A stretch of DNA of 64,000 nucleotides from Hyphomicrobium sp. Lineage in GTDB: Bacteria; Pseudomonadota; Alphaproteobacteria; Rhizobiales; Hyphomicrobiaceae. The notes under the pieces were generated by a model. The model did not search any database, had not been told where the DNA came from, and was given only the letters and a program-made list of their open reading frames with translations. Location of the stretch: the NCBI GenBank assembly GCA_016793445.1, contig JAEUME010000020.1, positions 124,001-188,000 of the forward strand. The letters run 5' to 3'. This document shows positions 44,835-53,989 of this stretch, piece after piece. Made by a program: the position numbers and the translations under genes. Position 1 is the stretch's first letter, and the number at the start of each line of letters is the position of its first letter.

Positions 44835-44939
44835 TGAAAATGCTCCTTGGTTGAAAATGTTTACGGGAATGGATGGGGTGGAATGCCGCTTGCCTGTGCG
44901 CTGTAAACAGGCGGCATCCCTCGTGTTTACGGGCCTCGG

Positions 44940-45311
44940 TCAATACTCCGAGGGGACGTGGAAGGTGTTGTTGACGAGGAAGAACTTCCATTCGCCTTCG
45001 GGGCAGTCGGTCCATTCGATGTCCCGTGTCCAGAAGACTCGGCCGTTGCCGTCATCGGCGGAGATGAGGGCTTTCGAGCCCGTGACGGCGAGGGTCACGA
45101 CGATGAACTCCTCGCGCTTCTGGAAGGGCAGGACTTCGGTCGCGACGATATCGAGGAACCAATAGGCTCCTGCCATGTCGGCGAAGAGCTTCGGGCCGTC
45201 GGTGTAGAGGCAAGCCCGCGCGAGCGGGTGCCTGTACCAGTGTTCGCTGCCCGTGCACTGCGCGAGGGCTTGGCGGATGTCGTTCGGTGATGCTTTGGTG
45301 TTGGTGGTCAT
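44940..45311 (-). CDS. DUF6876-family protein
   Basis: The ATG at 45309-45311 (MTTNTKASPNDIRQAL) is chosen; the longer frame runs into a 24-bp palindrome. 123 residues with the family pattern: CTGSEHWYRHPLARACLYTDGPKLFADMAGAYWFLDIVATEVLPF, ISADDGNGRVFWTRDIEWTDCPEGEWKFFLVNNTFHVPSEY. DUF6876 proteins are frequent on plasmids and integrated elements; function unknown. Family recognised from memory. Confidence 0.75.
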   Translation of the reverse strand: MTTNTKASPNDIRQALAQCTGSEHWYRHPLARACLYTDGPKLFADMAGAYWFLDIVATEVLPFQKREEFIVVTLAVTGSKALISADDGNGRVFWTRDIEWTDCPEGEWKFFLVNNTFHVPSEY

Positions 45312-45334
45312 TGTGATTGCCTTTCCTAGTTGAA

Positions 45335-45358
45335 CAAGTTTGTGCGCGCACAAACTTG
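45335..45358. promoter_or_regulatory. 24-bp perfect palindrome upstream of the DUF6876 gene
   Basis: CAAGTTTGTGCG is followed directly by its reverse complement, CGCACAAACTTG, 23 bp before the DUF6876 ATG. Perfect dyad symmetry of this length suggests a strong operator for a dimeric regulator. Confidence 0.5.
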
Positions 45359-45404
45359 GCTAGCCACGCGGCAATGAGCGGGGGGACGTGTCAGAGGCTC
45401 CCGA

Positions 45405-45427
45405 AGTTGGCTACGCCAACTTTTTTG
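45405..45427 (+). terminator. Strong intrinsic terminator-like hairpin
   Basis: AGTTGGC-TAC-GCCAACT followed by TTTTTT on the plus strand. No plus-strand protein gene ends before it, so it may end a small RNA starting in the palindrome region. Confidence 0.55.
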
Positions 45428-45900
45428 GGGGGACCGCGCCGAGCGAAGCGAAGGCGTGGGGGAGCCAAAACCCCGAAGGGGCGGATGCCTTGACACGGAT
45501 GGGGCCGCAGGCCCCCGAAGACGGTTCGGGAACAAGCGCGGTTTCGACTCCATGGCGGCAGCATTTGAAGCTGGCCGTGTTGAGCGCTAGGGATCGAAGC
45601 CCGAAGGGCCGAGACCCGCCGCGAGTCCCGACGAGGGCGGGGCTCGGTTCACGAGAGCCCGACGGCCGCAACGCGGCCGGTGCGCCCATCCTTCCAGTCT
45701 GTCCCGATGCCGAGAACGAACGACCTCAAGGCAAAGGGGGCAAGCGGCACCTATGGGCAAAGGTCTGAGGAATTTTTTTGACTGTAACCTCCCGCACCGT
45801 CGTGACGCATTGGGCTCCGAGGTGTCTTTCGCTGTCCGTGTTCAGGAACGGGCTTCACTCCTAAGTCTGCCCGAGGCTGACTGAGAGGAGCGCACAACCG

Positions 45901-47280
45901 ATGAGCAACCGGAAGTTCCCGCCAAGAGGGTCGGGCGCAAAGAACGTGCTCGAAGCGCCCCCGTCGCAAGCCTGGGTGCATCCTGACCAACTGGGACCGC
46001 ACTGGGATTGGCAACCGGGGCGCGTTCTGCTCGGGAAGTGGCAGGGACGGCTCATCGGCCGCGACGACGACCGCCATATCGTGACGCTCGCGGGCAACCG
46101 CGCGGGGAAGACGCAGACGGCGCTCATTCCCAATCTGCTGCGGTATCCCGGCTCGGTGGTCGTGCTCGACCCCAAGGGCGAACTTACCAAGGCGACGGCG
46201 GCCACGCGCAAGCGGATGGGTCATCGCACCTGCGTGTTCGATCCGTTTGGCGTCACGGGCATGCCGTCGGCCTCCTACAATCCGTTTTCGGAGCTGGAAG
46301 GAACCAACCCGCAATATATCGCGGCGGACATCGCCCAGGCCGTCGACGCCATCGTCATCAACAATGCCAAGGACCCGCATTGGACGGACGCGGCCAAGAA
46401 CCTGCTGCGCGGGGCTGCGCTCCACATCCTGCACACGACGAAGACGCCGCCGACGCTGCGGCAACTGCGCCGCCTCATCAATGGCACGTCCGAGGATCTG
46501 CAAAAGCTGTTCGAGGCGATGCGCAAGTCGCCGATCGAGTCCGTGGCCAACACGGGCGCGGCCTTCAAGGGCAAGCTGGAGTTGAGCCCGCGCGAGCTTC
46601 AGAGCATCCTTTCGACGGCGCAGGAGCAGACGGCATCGTTCGACGACGTGGCGCACGTGACCGACAGCTCCGACCTCAAGCTCACCGACCTCCGCCAAGG
46701 CAACATGACGATCTATCTGGTGCTGCCGGGCCTGCGCATGGGCACGCACTATCGTTGGCTGCGCCTCATGATCCAGCAGGCGCTCGCGGCGATGGAGCGG
46801 GCTCCCGTGCCGCGCGGCAAGCTGCCGGTGTGGTTCGTGCTCGAAGAGTTTCCGACGCTCGGGCACATGCGCTCGATTGAGACGGCGGCGGGCCTCATGG
46901 CGGGCTACGGCGTCAAGCTGTGGGCGGTGTTGCAAGACCTGACGCAGCTCCAGACCCATTATCAGAAGTCCTGGGAAACCTTCCTCGGCAATGCCGGCGT
47001 GCTCCAGGCCTTCGGCAACGCCGACACGACCACGACCGAATATCTCTCGAAGCGCCTCGGCATGACGCAGGTCATCGAACGGCAGGAGGTGCGCGTGTCG
47101 GGCTCGGCGATGGCACATGGCGATCTCGGCCGCCGCGAAAACCTGCGCGCGGTGCGGCTGCTCGAAGCCAACGAAATCACGGAATGGTTCGCGCGTGAGA
47201 CGGGCCGCCAACTGCTCATCACGGCAGGCGGGCGGCCGATTTATCTGGAACGGCTCGACATCGAAAGGAGGGCATCATGA
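45901..47280 (+). CDS. VirD4/TraG-type conjugative coupling ATPase
   Basis: A 459-residue protein with Walker A LAGNRAGKTQTALIPNLL, Walker B region VWFVLEEFPTLGHMRSIE and the family phrases VVVLDPKGELTKATA, FDPFG..SASYNPF and LWAVLQDLTQLQTHYQKSWETFLGNAGVLQAFGNAD. These are soluble-domain motifs of coupling proteins. The usual N-terminal pair of membrane helices is absent, so it resembles the shorter cytosolic forms found on mobilizable elements. It would deliver the relaxase-DNA complex to a helper secretion channel. It overlaps the next gene by 4 bases. Confidence 0.9.
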   Translation: MSNRKFPPRGSGAKNVLEAPPSQAWVHPDQLGPHWDWQPGRVLLGKWQGRLIGRDDDRHIVTLAGNRAGKTQTALIPNLLRYPGSVVVLDPKGELTKATAATRKRMGHRTCVFDPFGVTGMPSASYNPFSELEGTNPQYIAADIAQAVDAIVINNAKDPHWTDAAKNLLRGAALHILHTTKTPPTLRQLRRLINGTSEDLQKLFEAMRKSPIESVANTGAAFKGKLELSPRELQSILSTAQEQTASFDDVAHVTDSSDLKLTDLRQGNMTIYLVLPGLRMGTHYRWLRLMIQQALAAMERAPVPRGKLPVWFVLEEFPTLGHMRSIETAAGLMAGYGVKLWAVLQDLTQLQTHYQKSWETFLGNAGVLQAFGNADTTTTEYLSKRLGMTQVIERQEVRVSGSAMAHGDLGRRENLRAVRLLEANEITEWFARETGRQLLITAGGRPIYLERLDIERRAS

Positions 47281-47864
47281 TTTTTCATGGGGAGTTGATC
47301 AAGCTCTACAAGAGCGACGGCGAGACGCTGTGCGGCTATGGCGTCGAATGGACCGAGGCGCGTCCGCTTCAGGAGAAGCTGCTGTGGGTGGTCGCCGTGG
47401 CCTTCCTGATCGTGGGCGGGTTCACGGCCCTGATGGCCGTCGCTGCGATGGCGACGCCCGGAAGCCCGTTCCGAATTCCGTTGGCCGTCATGGCCGCATC
47501 GTCGTTTGGCTTGTTCTGGATGATCGGCCGCGCCGCCGCGCGTCTGCCCGGCACGCCTAAGGTCATCGAGTTCCACGAGGACGGCCGCATCTGGGACTCG
47601 AAGGATGGGGAATGGAAGATGCGCAGCGACAACATCCGCAGCATCGAAGCGCTCGAAGTGAAGCCGAAGCGCAAGCCAGAGGATTCCGACTACACCCACG
47701 GCGTCCGGCTGATCACGCGGAGGGGCAGGATATTCCGCATCGCGCAGAATCTCGAACCCGACGATTCCGTGACGCTCGCCGTGCTGCTGAACGAGGCCAT
47801 CGAGGGCACGCGCTACGTGCCGGCCGTCACGACGAGCGCGCAGTCGCCGGGCATGGTGTGGTGA
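47277..47864 (+). CDS. Small membrane protein coupled to the coupling ATPase
   Basis: A 195-residue protein with two adjacent hydrophobic helices (residues about 40-62, VVAVAFLIVGGFTALMAVAAM, and about 70-90) and cytoplasmic flanks. The C-terminal domain is soluble (VIEFHEDGRIWDSKDGEWKMRSDNIRSIEALE). The start overlaps the VirD4 stop (ATGA). It may supply the membrane anchor that the short VirD4 lacks, which is inference from coupling and topology. Confidence 0.7.
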   Translation: MIFHGELIKLYKSDGETLCGYGVEWTEARPLQEKLLWVVAVAFLIVGGFTALMAVAAMATPGSPFRIPLAVMAASSFGLFWMIGRAAARLPGTPKVIEFHEDGRIWDSKDGEWKMRSDNIRSIEALEVKPKRKPEDSDYTHGVRLITRRGRIFRIAQNLEPDDSVTLAVLLNEAIEGTRYVPAVTTSAQSPGMVW

Positions 47865-47950
47865 TCATGGCGACTTGGTGGCGATCCTGTCCGTTCCGCG
47901 CCACAAAATGCCGGTAACGGGTTCGGCTCGTAAGCAAGTCGGGCCGAACC

Positions 47951-48532
47951 ATGCTGACGCGTCGAATATTCACGGCTCTCGGAGCCGCTTTCGCACTCAC
48001 TGCAGCCTGTCGTCCGTCATGGGGCGCGCGGTCCGCTTCGGTCGTTGACGACGATACCGTATCGCCGGGCCTCTCTGCGCTTGCCGACCGATGGGAGGCA
48101 GCTGGTCGGGAATTCGAGCGCTGCCGACACGCGGCGTTCTACATCGACATGCCGTCCGGTGTCAGGCGCGGCTATCTGATGGACGAGCCGCTGCTTGTGG
48201 CACTGCGGGAAGCCACCGGCGTCATGTACGAGGCCGCAACTAAGGTCTTTCAGGAGCCTTCGCGGACGCCTGCCGATGTCCTCCTCAAGTACCACGTCAT
48301 GGATGATGCCCTGAACTGGCGGTTCGGCGGAAACAGCGACGCGGTCATCGTGGCGGGCGGCGCTACATGGCATGTCATCGTCGCGCGCGAAGCACAGGCA
48401 TTCGGCCTCAACCTCAATCCCTTCTGGCTGTGGGAAGCGTCACCCCATGCCACGATCGACGGCGACCGGAATTCACCGAAATGGGCTGCGCTCTCCCGTT
48501 GGCGGACGGCGCAATACGGGGCGCGAGTATGA
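47951..48532 (+). CDS. Tat-signal exported protein 1
   Basis: A 193-residue protein beginning LTRRIFTALGAAFALTAACRP, a twin-arginine signal with a possible lipobox cysteine (TAAC). The mature part is helical; near the end it has IVAREAQAFGLNLNPFWLW, similar in position and wording to VIDREAAVFGVARP in the next gene. First of four consecutive Tat-signal genes. No enzyme motif seen. Confidence 0.65.
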   Translation: MLTRRIFTALGAAFALTAACRPSWGARSASVVDDDTVSPGLSALADRWEAAGREFERCRHAAFYIDMPSGVRRGYLMDEPLLVALREATGVMYEAATKVFQEPSRTPADVLLKYHVMDDALNWRFGGNSDAVIVAGGATWHVIVAREAQAFGLNLNPFWLWEASPHATIDGDRNSPKWAALSRWRTAQYGARV

Positions 48533-48984
48533 GCCTGCGGATTGATCGTCGCCACGTTCTGGCAGGGGTTGCCGCGACCGCCGTCGCGCCGTCGTACGCA
48601 CTTTCTGTGGCGGGATCAGCAGAAATCTCATCCGCGATGCACGTGGGCCTCGGAGAATTCCTGGAAGCCAACTGCCGGTATCATCGGGCTTATCGCGCCC
48701 TGCCGACCGCACGAATGGCTGTCACGCCACCTGCGCTGCGTGACCAATGGATGTCGGCGAATGTGAACCTCCGCCGCGCCGTGGAGGCGGTGATCAGTGT
48801 GCGCAGCAGCTCGGCCGAGGATGTCCGCACCAAGATGCAGGTGGTCGGTGTGTTCTTCATGAAGGAATGCCCGCCCGAGTCCTATTGGGCATTGTCCGAG
48901 GCGATCCGATGGAACACGGTGATTGATCGGGAGGCGGCGGTATTCGGGGTGGCAAGACCGATTGCCAATCCCGTGTTCTCGTAG
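48529..48984 (+). CDS. Tat-signal exported protein 2
   Basis: Starts at the ATG 48529, overlapping the stop of the previous gene (ATGA). 151 residues with a signal of the type DRRHVLAGVAATAVAPSYALSVAG. The mature part is about 120 residues, mostly helical, ending in EAIRWNTVIDREAAVFGVARP. It may be a paralogue of protein 1 judging from the shared C-terminal pattern. Function unknown. Confidence 0.65.
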   Translation: MSLRIDRRHVLAGVAATAVAPSYALSVAGSAEISSAMHVGLGEFLEANCRYHRAYRALPTARMAVTPPALRDQWMSANVNLRRAVEAVISVRSSSAEDVRTKMQVVGVFFMKECPPESYWALSEAIRWNTVIDREAAVFGVARPIANPVFS

Positions 48985-48995
48985 AGGGAGGGACA

Positions 48996-49550
48996 ATGGG
49001 CAAGAAGAACAGCGGCAAAATCCGTGTAGCGAAGAAGCCCGGCCGTCACACGGCGGGCCGCATGAAGGTGTCGCGGCGCAAGCTGCTTGCGATGGGGGCG
49101 GGCACAATCGCCGCCTCGGCGTTGCCGACCGTACCCGTCACAGCCTCGCCATTGAAGCCGACTGCGGCCGAAACGATCGCGGCTCTCCAAGCGCTGCCGT
49201 TCAAGAAGCGGTTTGAGCACGCGGTCGGGCTCTACAAGGCATGGCGGAGTACCAAGACAGCGAGTGACGCGTCGTTTCGAACGCTCATGGGGTCGCCGCT
49301 CTTTCCGACGAGCCGACGGCGCGCGCTGCGTGAACGTTCCGACGCTCTATATCTCGATGCCTTCGACCTCGACGTGAAGCTCTCCCATGCCTTCGGGCTG
49401 GCGCTGTTCGCCAAGGACATGACGGCGGAGGATGAGCGCATTGTGGAGACGGTGCTCATTCCAATGCAAGCGGACTTTTGCAGGAAGACGCCGGAATCAA
49501 AGTTGAAGGATTGGCGCGAGTACCGCGCCCGTAAGAGCCATGCGGGGTAG
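48996..49550 (+). CDS. Tat-signal exported protein 3
   Basis: A 184-residue protein. A basic leader precedes the signal VSRRKLLAMGAGTIAASALPTVPVTA, so either the start is at the ATG 49062 or the n-region is long. The mature part is helical and charged (ETIAALQALPFKKRFEHAVGLYKAWRS, DAFDLDVKLSHAFGLALFAKDM). It is 11 bp after gene 2 and overlaps the frame of gene 4 slightly. Unknown function. Confidence 0.62.
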   Translation: MGKKNSGKIRVAKKPGRHTAGRMKVSRRKLLAMGAGTIAASALPTVPVTASPLKPTAAETIAALQALPFKKRFEHAVGLYKAWRSTKTASDASFRTLMGSPLFPTSRRRALRERSDALYLDAFDLDVKLSHAFGLALFAKDMTAEDERIVETVLIPMQADFCRKTPESKLKDWREYRARKSHAG

Positions 49551-49614
49551 GGGCGGGGATCTGGGTGCGCAGCGGCTATGCGATGCGCGGTCCCCGACTG
49601 TTTGGGATTACGTC

Positions 49615-50451
49615 ATGAAGGTAACGCGACGGGATTTCGTCGTCGGAGCCGTAGCGGCCTCGACGATGCCGATGACTGCGGTGCAGAGCTTGGCCGCAAG
49701 CGATGGGCTGCAACCTCCGGCCATCGAGATCGAGCAGGACCTTGCAGAACTGCATGCTCTTCGAAGAAAGGCCAGGTGGGCGTTCGTTTCGGCGGATGAC
49801 ATCGGAGGAGCTATCCGCCTGCGCCGCGAAGCGCTGCGGCGGCTGGAGCAATCTCTAAGCCATTCAGCGCGGACCGAGGCGGAACGCGATCTATTCCGCG
49901 AGGCGGGCGCATTCCTGTCCGAACTTGAGGATGAGTTCATTATCGTTACGTGGGATCGGGGGGCTAAAGCCCGGCTCGCTGAATTGCGCGAGTGGGCCGA
50001 AGCCGGTGGGCAAGGGCAGTGGCTGACATCGAAGGAGTGCCCGTCCATCGGTCCTGACGACATCAGGATTCCGCACAATGCGTCGCTGTACAGCGCGGTA
50101 CTCCTCCTGCGGCGGTATCACAACAAAGCGGCTGCTCATTTCGGGGTGACGGGTGACGCCCGCGCTATCGTCGAAGTGAGGCGGACGGCGTGTCAGGCAA
50201 CAGGCTTTCATCTCGGCCTCAGCTACGACCGGTGGCGGTCAAAGAAGCCCTACGCCGAGGCGGCGGCGTTCTTCTGGAAGCTCGGAAGTGAGCAACCACA
50301 AGTGCCGTGGGAGCGTCACTACCTCGAACGCATGGCGACGCTCATGGCTTGGGCTGAAGGATGCGGGCAGGACCCGGCGTACTCTGTAGACGAGGACTGC
50401 GATCAACGCGTCCGGGCCAAGCAGATACTCGGACAGTTACTCCCGACCTGA
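49615..50451 (+). CDS. Tat-signal exported protein 4
   Basis: Starts at the ATG 49615 (MKVTRRDFVVGAVAASTMPMTAVQSLAA), a clean twin-arginine signal; the upstream extension is not protein-like. 278 residues, helical and Arg/Glu-rich (LHALRRKARWAFVSADDIGGAIRLRREALRRLEQSLS). Last of the four Tat genes, followed by a 137-bp gap before the resolvase. No recognisable catalytic motif. Confidence 0.62.
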   Translation: MKVTRRDFVVGAVAASTMPMTAVQSLAASDGLQPPAIEIEQDLAELHALRRKARWAFVSADDIGGAIRLRREALRRLEQSLSHSARTEAERDLFREAGAFLSELEDEFIIVTWDRGAKARLAELREWAEAGGQGQWLTSKECPSIGPDDIRIPHNASLYSAVLLLRRYHNKAAAHFGVTGDARAIVEVRRTACQATGFHLGLSYDRWRSKKPYAEAAAFFWKLGSEQPQVPWERHYLERMATLMAWAEGCGQDPAYSVDEDCDQRVRAKQILGQLLPT

Positions 50452-50588
50452 TCGCGCGCACCTGATTTCCATAGGTTGGTGCGCAATTCAGGATATTCGC
50501 GCCACGTCGCGACCTCGAACAAAATCAGCCTGTTAGTAAGTTGCGAAAGTGCGGTGCGAATCTGCGCGCGAACATGTAGCCTCATGTG

Positions 50589-51134
50589 ATGCTCATTGGC
50601 TACGCACGGGTCTCGACGATCCACCAAAACCTCGACCGCCAGCTTGGCGCACTTCGTGCGGCGGGCTGCGAGGTTGTGTTTGCCGAGAAGGCGTCCGGCA
50701 GGGACGTGAAGGGGCGGCCTGAGCTTGAGCGCGCCATCGATGCGCTCGGGCACGGTGACGTGTTGGTGCTGGCTGAATGGGACCGCGCAACGCGGTCCAT
50801 GTTCGACGGCATCACCATCATGCAGAGGGTTCACGCACGCGGCGCGGCGATCCGAGTGCTCGACAAGCCGCACCTCGATCTGACGACCAAGATTGGGCAG
50901 GGCTTCCTTGCCTTCTTGTCGGCGCTTGCCGAGGACGAGCGGGAGCGGATCGTGAAGCGCGCTGCCGACGGTCGGCGCGCTGCCGCAGGTGGTGGCATCA
51001 AGTTCGGTCGGAAGCCGAAGCTGAACGAGACACAGCAGGCAACCGCGCGCCGTTTGCTGCGCGAAGGAGCGCCCCTGCGGACCGTTGCCCGAGAAATGAA
51101 CGTGCATCACTCGACCATTTCGAGGCTGCGATAA
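50589..51134 (+). CDS. Small serine resolvase/invertase
   Basis: A 181-residue protein with the catalytic Ser in GYARVSTIHQN (S9), VLAEWDRATRSMFD, GFLAFLSALAEDERERIVKRAADGR and a C-terminal Hin-type helix-turn-helix (TARRLLREGAPLRTVAREMNVHHSTISRL). A GTG directly before the ATG is also possible. Such enzymes invert or resolve DNA between short sites. Its TAA overlaps the helicase ATG (TAATG), so it is coupled to the defence genes. A small inverted repeat (ACATG-6-CATGT, 50572-50587) lies just upstream of the start. Confidence 0.88.
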   Translation: MLIGYARVSTIHQNLDRQLGALRAAGCEVVFAEKASGRDVKGRPELERAIDALGHGDVLVLAEWDRATRSMFDGITIMQRVHARGAAIRVLDKPHLDLTTKIGQGFLAFLSALAEDERERIVKRAADGRRAAAGGGIKFGRKPKLNETQQATARRLLREGAPLRTVAREMNVHHSTISRLR

Positions 51135-53989
51135 TGAGTGCGAGGATGGTCGGATACACCCCATACCACAGCCAGTTCTTGGCTCATCGGCTGACACTGG
51201 CGGGTACAGGCGAGGAGTCGTTCGCTCGGTCGCTCTCGGCTGCGAAGGTCGAGATGAAGCCGCATCAGGTTGACGCTGCGCTGTTCGCGTTGCAATCGCC
51301 TCTGGCGAAGGGTGCGATCCTCGCTGACGAGGTCGGCCTCGGAAAAACAATCGAGGCAGGGCTCGTCATTGCGCAACGGTGGGCTGAGCGCCGCCGGCGC
51401 ATTCTCCTGATCGTGCCTGCCTCGCTGCGCAAGCAGTGGGCGCAGGAGTTGCGGACCAAGTTTTCGATTCCGAGCGTCATCCTTGATGCCAAGGTCGTCA
51501 AGGACCAGAAGCGAGTGGACAAGGCGGCGAAGCCCTTTGACCGCACCGACGCAGTCGTCATCGTCTCCTATGAGTTCGCCGATAAGCAGATCGACACCGT
51601 AGGCACGATCGGATGGGACCTCGTTGTCTTCGACGAAGCTCATCGCCTGCGCAACGTGCATAGGAAGACGGGTTCGGCCCGAGCTAAGAACCTCAAGCGG
51701 GCGCTTGGCGGCGAGAACGGTCCGTTCCGCGTTCTTCTGACCGCAACCCCGTTGCAGAATTCGCTCATGGAGCTGTATGGGCTCGTGTCGATTGTCGACG
51801 AGCACGTCTTCGGAGACGAAGCGGCATTCAAGGCGAACTACGTCGGCCGAAGCGCGGGCACGTCGGGTCTTCTGATGCTGCGCGAGCGGTTGCGTCCGGT
51901 CGTGCGGCGCACGTTGCGCCAGACAGTCAAGGATGCCGGGCACATCGCGTACACCGAACGCAATCTGCACCTCGAGCACTTCGAGCCTGCCGACAAGGAG
52001 CACGAACTCTATCTCGGGGTTTCAGCCTTTCTTCAACGGCAGGACACCATTCTCTTTGGCGAGCGTAACAATCCGCTCGTCCTGATGGGCTATCAGAAGA
52101 TTCTTGGATCATCGACCTACGCCATCGCGCAGACTCTCACGTCCTCGATTGCCACGCTGAAGCGCCGGCACCGTGCGTCACTCACGGACGTTGCCGACAT
52201 CGAGACGGAAGACGAGTGGTCGGAGGATGCGGACGACGAGGCCGACGAGGAGGTCGAGGTCGATCCGGCGAAGCTCAAGGCAGAAATCGAACTGCTGACG
52301 ACGCTGCGCGATCTCGCGAGTTCCATCGGGCCGAACGCCAAGGGCGAGAAGCTGGTCAACGTACTGCCCGGCATTCTCGACAAGATCGTCAACGAGAAGG
52401 GCGGCGCGCGCAAAGCCGTCATTTTCACAGAATCGGTGCGGACGCAGAAGTATCTGCGCGATTTGCTGGACGCCAACGGTTTCAGGGGAAAGATCGCGCT
52501 TCTCAACGGCTCGAACAATGATCCCGAGAGCCGCGCCATCTATGAGGACTGGCGTCGCAAGCATGCTGGCACCGACATGGTATCCGGCTCCAAGAGCGCG
52601 GACATGAAGAAGGCGATCACTGACGCCTTCGAGCACGACAAGACGATTTTGATCGCGACTGAGTCGGGCGCCGAGGGCATCAACCTTCAGTTCTGCTCGC
52701 TCGTCATCAACTTCGACCTTCCCTGGAATCCGCAGCGCGTCGAGCAACGGATCGGCCGTTGTCACCGCTTTGGTCAGAAGATCGACGTGACCGTCGTTAA
52801 TCTTCTCAACCTGAAGAACAGGGCAGAAGAGCGCATTCACGAGCTACTCAACACAAAGTTCCGCCTGTTCCAAGGCGTGTTCGGTGCGTCGGATCAAGTG
52901 CTCGGCGTGATCGGTGACGGCATCGACTTCGAGGCCCGCGTGCTGTGTATCGTCGGCAAGGCTCGGCCCGCCCATGAGGTGGAGGCCGAGTTCGACAAGC
53001 TGCAAGCCGAATTGGACGCGAGCATCAAAGCCGATATGCAGGCCGCACGGCAAACGGCCATCGACAACCTCGATACGTCGGTTGTGCAGAAGCTCAAAGA
53101 CCGCGACGGTGTCATCAAAGGCGTGCTCGATGAGTTCGATCGCGCGTTGCTGACGCTTGTTCGCGCGGAGCGACCAGATGCCAAATTTCACGACGGTGAC
53201 GCGCGCCGCTTTGACCTCGATGGCAAGACCTGGACGACAGAGTGGCAGCAGGCTGACGCGGCTGGCATGTCCTTCTTCCGTTTGTCGGACGGCAACTTGG
53301 CGACGGAACTGGTCGAGCTGGCGAGACAGCGCAAGCTGCCCGTCGGCAATCTCATGTTCCACTACGATCAGCGTGGACCGGGTCAACTCGCGGACGTGGC
53401 GCAACACATCGGTGCCAAGGGCTGGCTGAACACTACCAAAGTGACATTCCAGCTTGGCGACGAGACCATACAAAGGATCGTCCTTGCCGTCGTGACCGAT
53501 GATGGCACCACGATCGATACCGAGACAGCCGCACGGCTATTCTTTCTTCCTGCGACCTCAAACGGAGAGCCGCCTGCACCTCCGTCAGAGAGCATCACGG
53601 CGGCCGCGAAGAGGCAGCTCGACGCGACCATTGCGGAAGTGCAGCGATTTGCGGGTCAGTGCTTCGATGAGAAGAGTCAGCAGTACAATCGCTATGCCGC
53701 CGACATGGAGAAGGGGCTCGACAACGAGATCGCCGATCTTGAAGTGCGGGTGAGAGAGTTACGGGAGCAGTCGCGCGATCAGTCGTTGGCACTCGATCAG
53801 AAGCTCGCGCTGCAACGCGAAGCGTCGCGCCTAGACCGCCATCGGGACGAGATGCTGGCTGATCGGTTCGCGCGCAAACGCAAGATTCAGGACGAGGTGG
53901 ACAAGATGCTAGACCGCGTTGCGGAGAGCCTGAAACTGGAGCCGCAGGTCGAGCCAGTGTTCACGCTGAGGTGGGAGCTGACGCGATGA
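51134..53989 (+). CDS. SNF2-family helicase/translocase of a restriction-like defence operon
   Basis: A 951-residue protein starting at the ATG 51134. The SNF2 core has Q-like MKPHQVDAALFAL, motif I ADEVGLGKTIEAGL (near residue 65), DEAH in VFDEAHRLRN (near 167), LTATPLQNS, and motifs V-VI in ATESGAEGINLQFCSLVINFDLPWNPQRVEQRIGRCHRFGQ. After residue 620 comes a long helical region with coiled coils up to the end. Such RapA/DrmD-like translocases work with methyltransferases in several antiphage systems. It overlaps the resolvase stop and the methyltransferase start. Confidence 0.9.
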   Translation: MSARMVGYTPYHSQFLAHRLTLAGTGEESFARSLSAAKVEMKPHQVDAALFALQSPLAKGAILADEVGLGKTIEAGLVIAQRWAERRRRILLIVPASLRKQWAQELRTKFSIPSVILDAKVVKDQKRVDKAAKPFDRTDAVVIVSYEFADKQIDTVGTIGWDLVVFDEAHRLRNVHRKTGSARAKNLKRALGGENGPFRVLLTATPLQNSLMELYGLVSIVDEHVFGDEAAFKANYVGRSAGTSGLLMLRERLRPVVRRTLRQTVKDAGHIAYTERNLHLEHFEPADKEHELYLGVSAFLQRQDTILFGERNNPLVLMGYQKILGSSTYAIAQTLTSSIATLKRRHRASLTDVADIETEDEWSEDADDEADEEVEVDPAKLKAEIELLTTLRDLASSIGPNAKGEKLVNVLPGILDKIVNEKGGARKAVIFTESVRTQKYLRDLLDANGFRGKIALLNGSNNDPESRAIYEDWRRKHAGTDMVSGSKSADMKKAITDAFEHDKTILIATESGAEGINLQFCSLVINFDLPWNPQRVEQRIGRCHRFGQKIDVTVVNLLNLKNRAEERIHELLNTKFRLFQGVFGASDQVLGVIGDGIDFEARVLCIVGKARPAHEVEAEFDKLQAELDASIKADMQAARQTAIDNLDTSVVQKLKDRDGVIKGVLDEFDRALLTLVRAERPDAKFHDGDARRFDLDGKTWTTEWQQADAAGMSFFRLSDGNLATELVELARQRKLPVGNLMFHYDQRGPGQLADVAQHIGAKGWLNTTKVTFQLGDETIQRIVLAVVTDDGTTIDTETAARLFFLPATSNGEPPAPPSESITAAAKRQLDATIAEVQRFAGQCFDEKSQQYNRYAADMEKGLDNEIADLEVRVRELREQSRDQSLALDQKLALQREASRLDRHRDEMLADRFARKRKIQDEVDKMLDRVAESLKLEPQVEPVFTLRWELTR

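Larger units (their letters stand above)
45312..45900. other. 589-bp non-coding region rich in hairpins before the coupling-protein gene
   Basis: Contains a perfect palindrome (45335-45358), a stem followed by T6 (45405-45427), and several self-complementary G/C phrases such as ccccgaaggggcgg and ggggccgcaggcccc. Open frames here do not look coding. It separates divergent genes and may hold an oriT, an sRNA or leader RNAs. Confidence 0.5.

Noticed and set aside
45751..47211. 486-residue minus-strand open frame opposite the coupling ATPase
   Set aside because: The plus strand has intact Walker motifs; the antisense frame is a compositional shadow.
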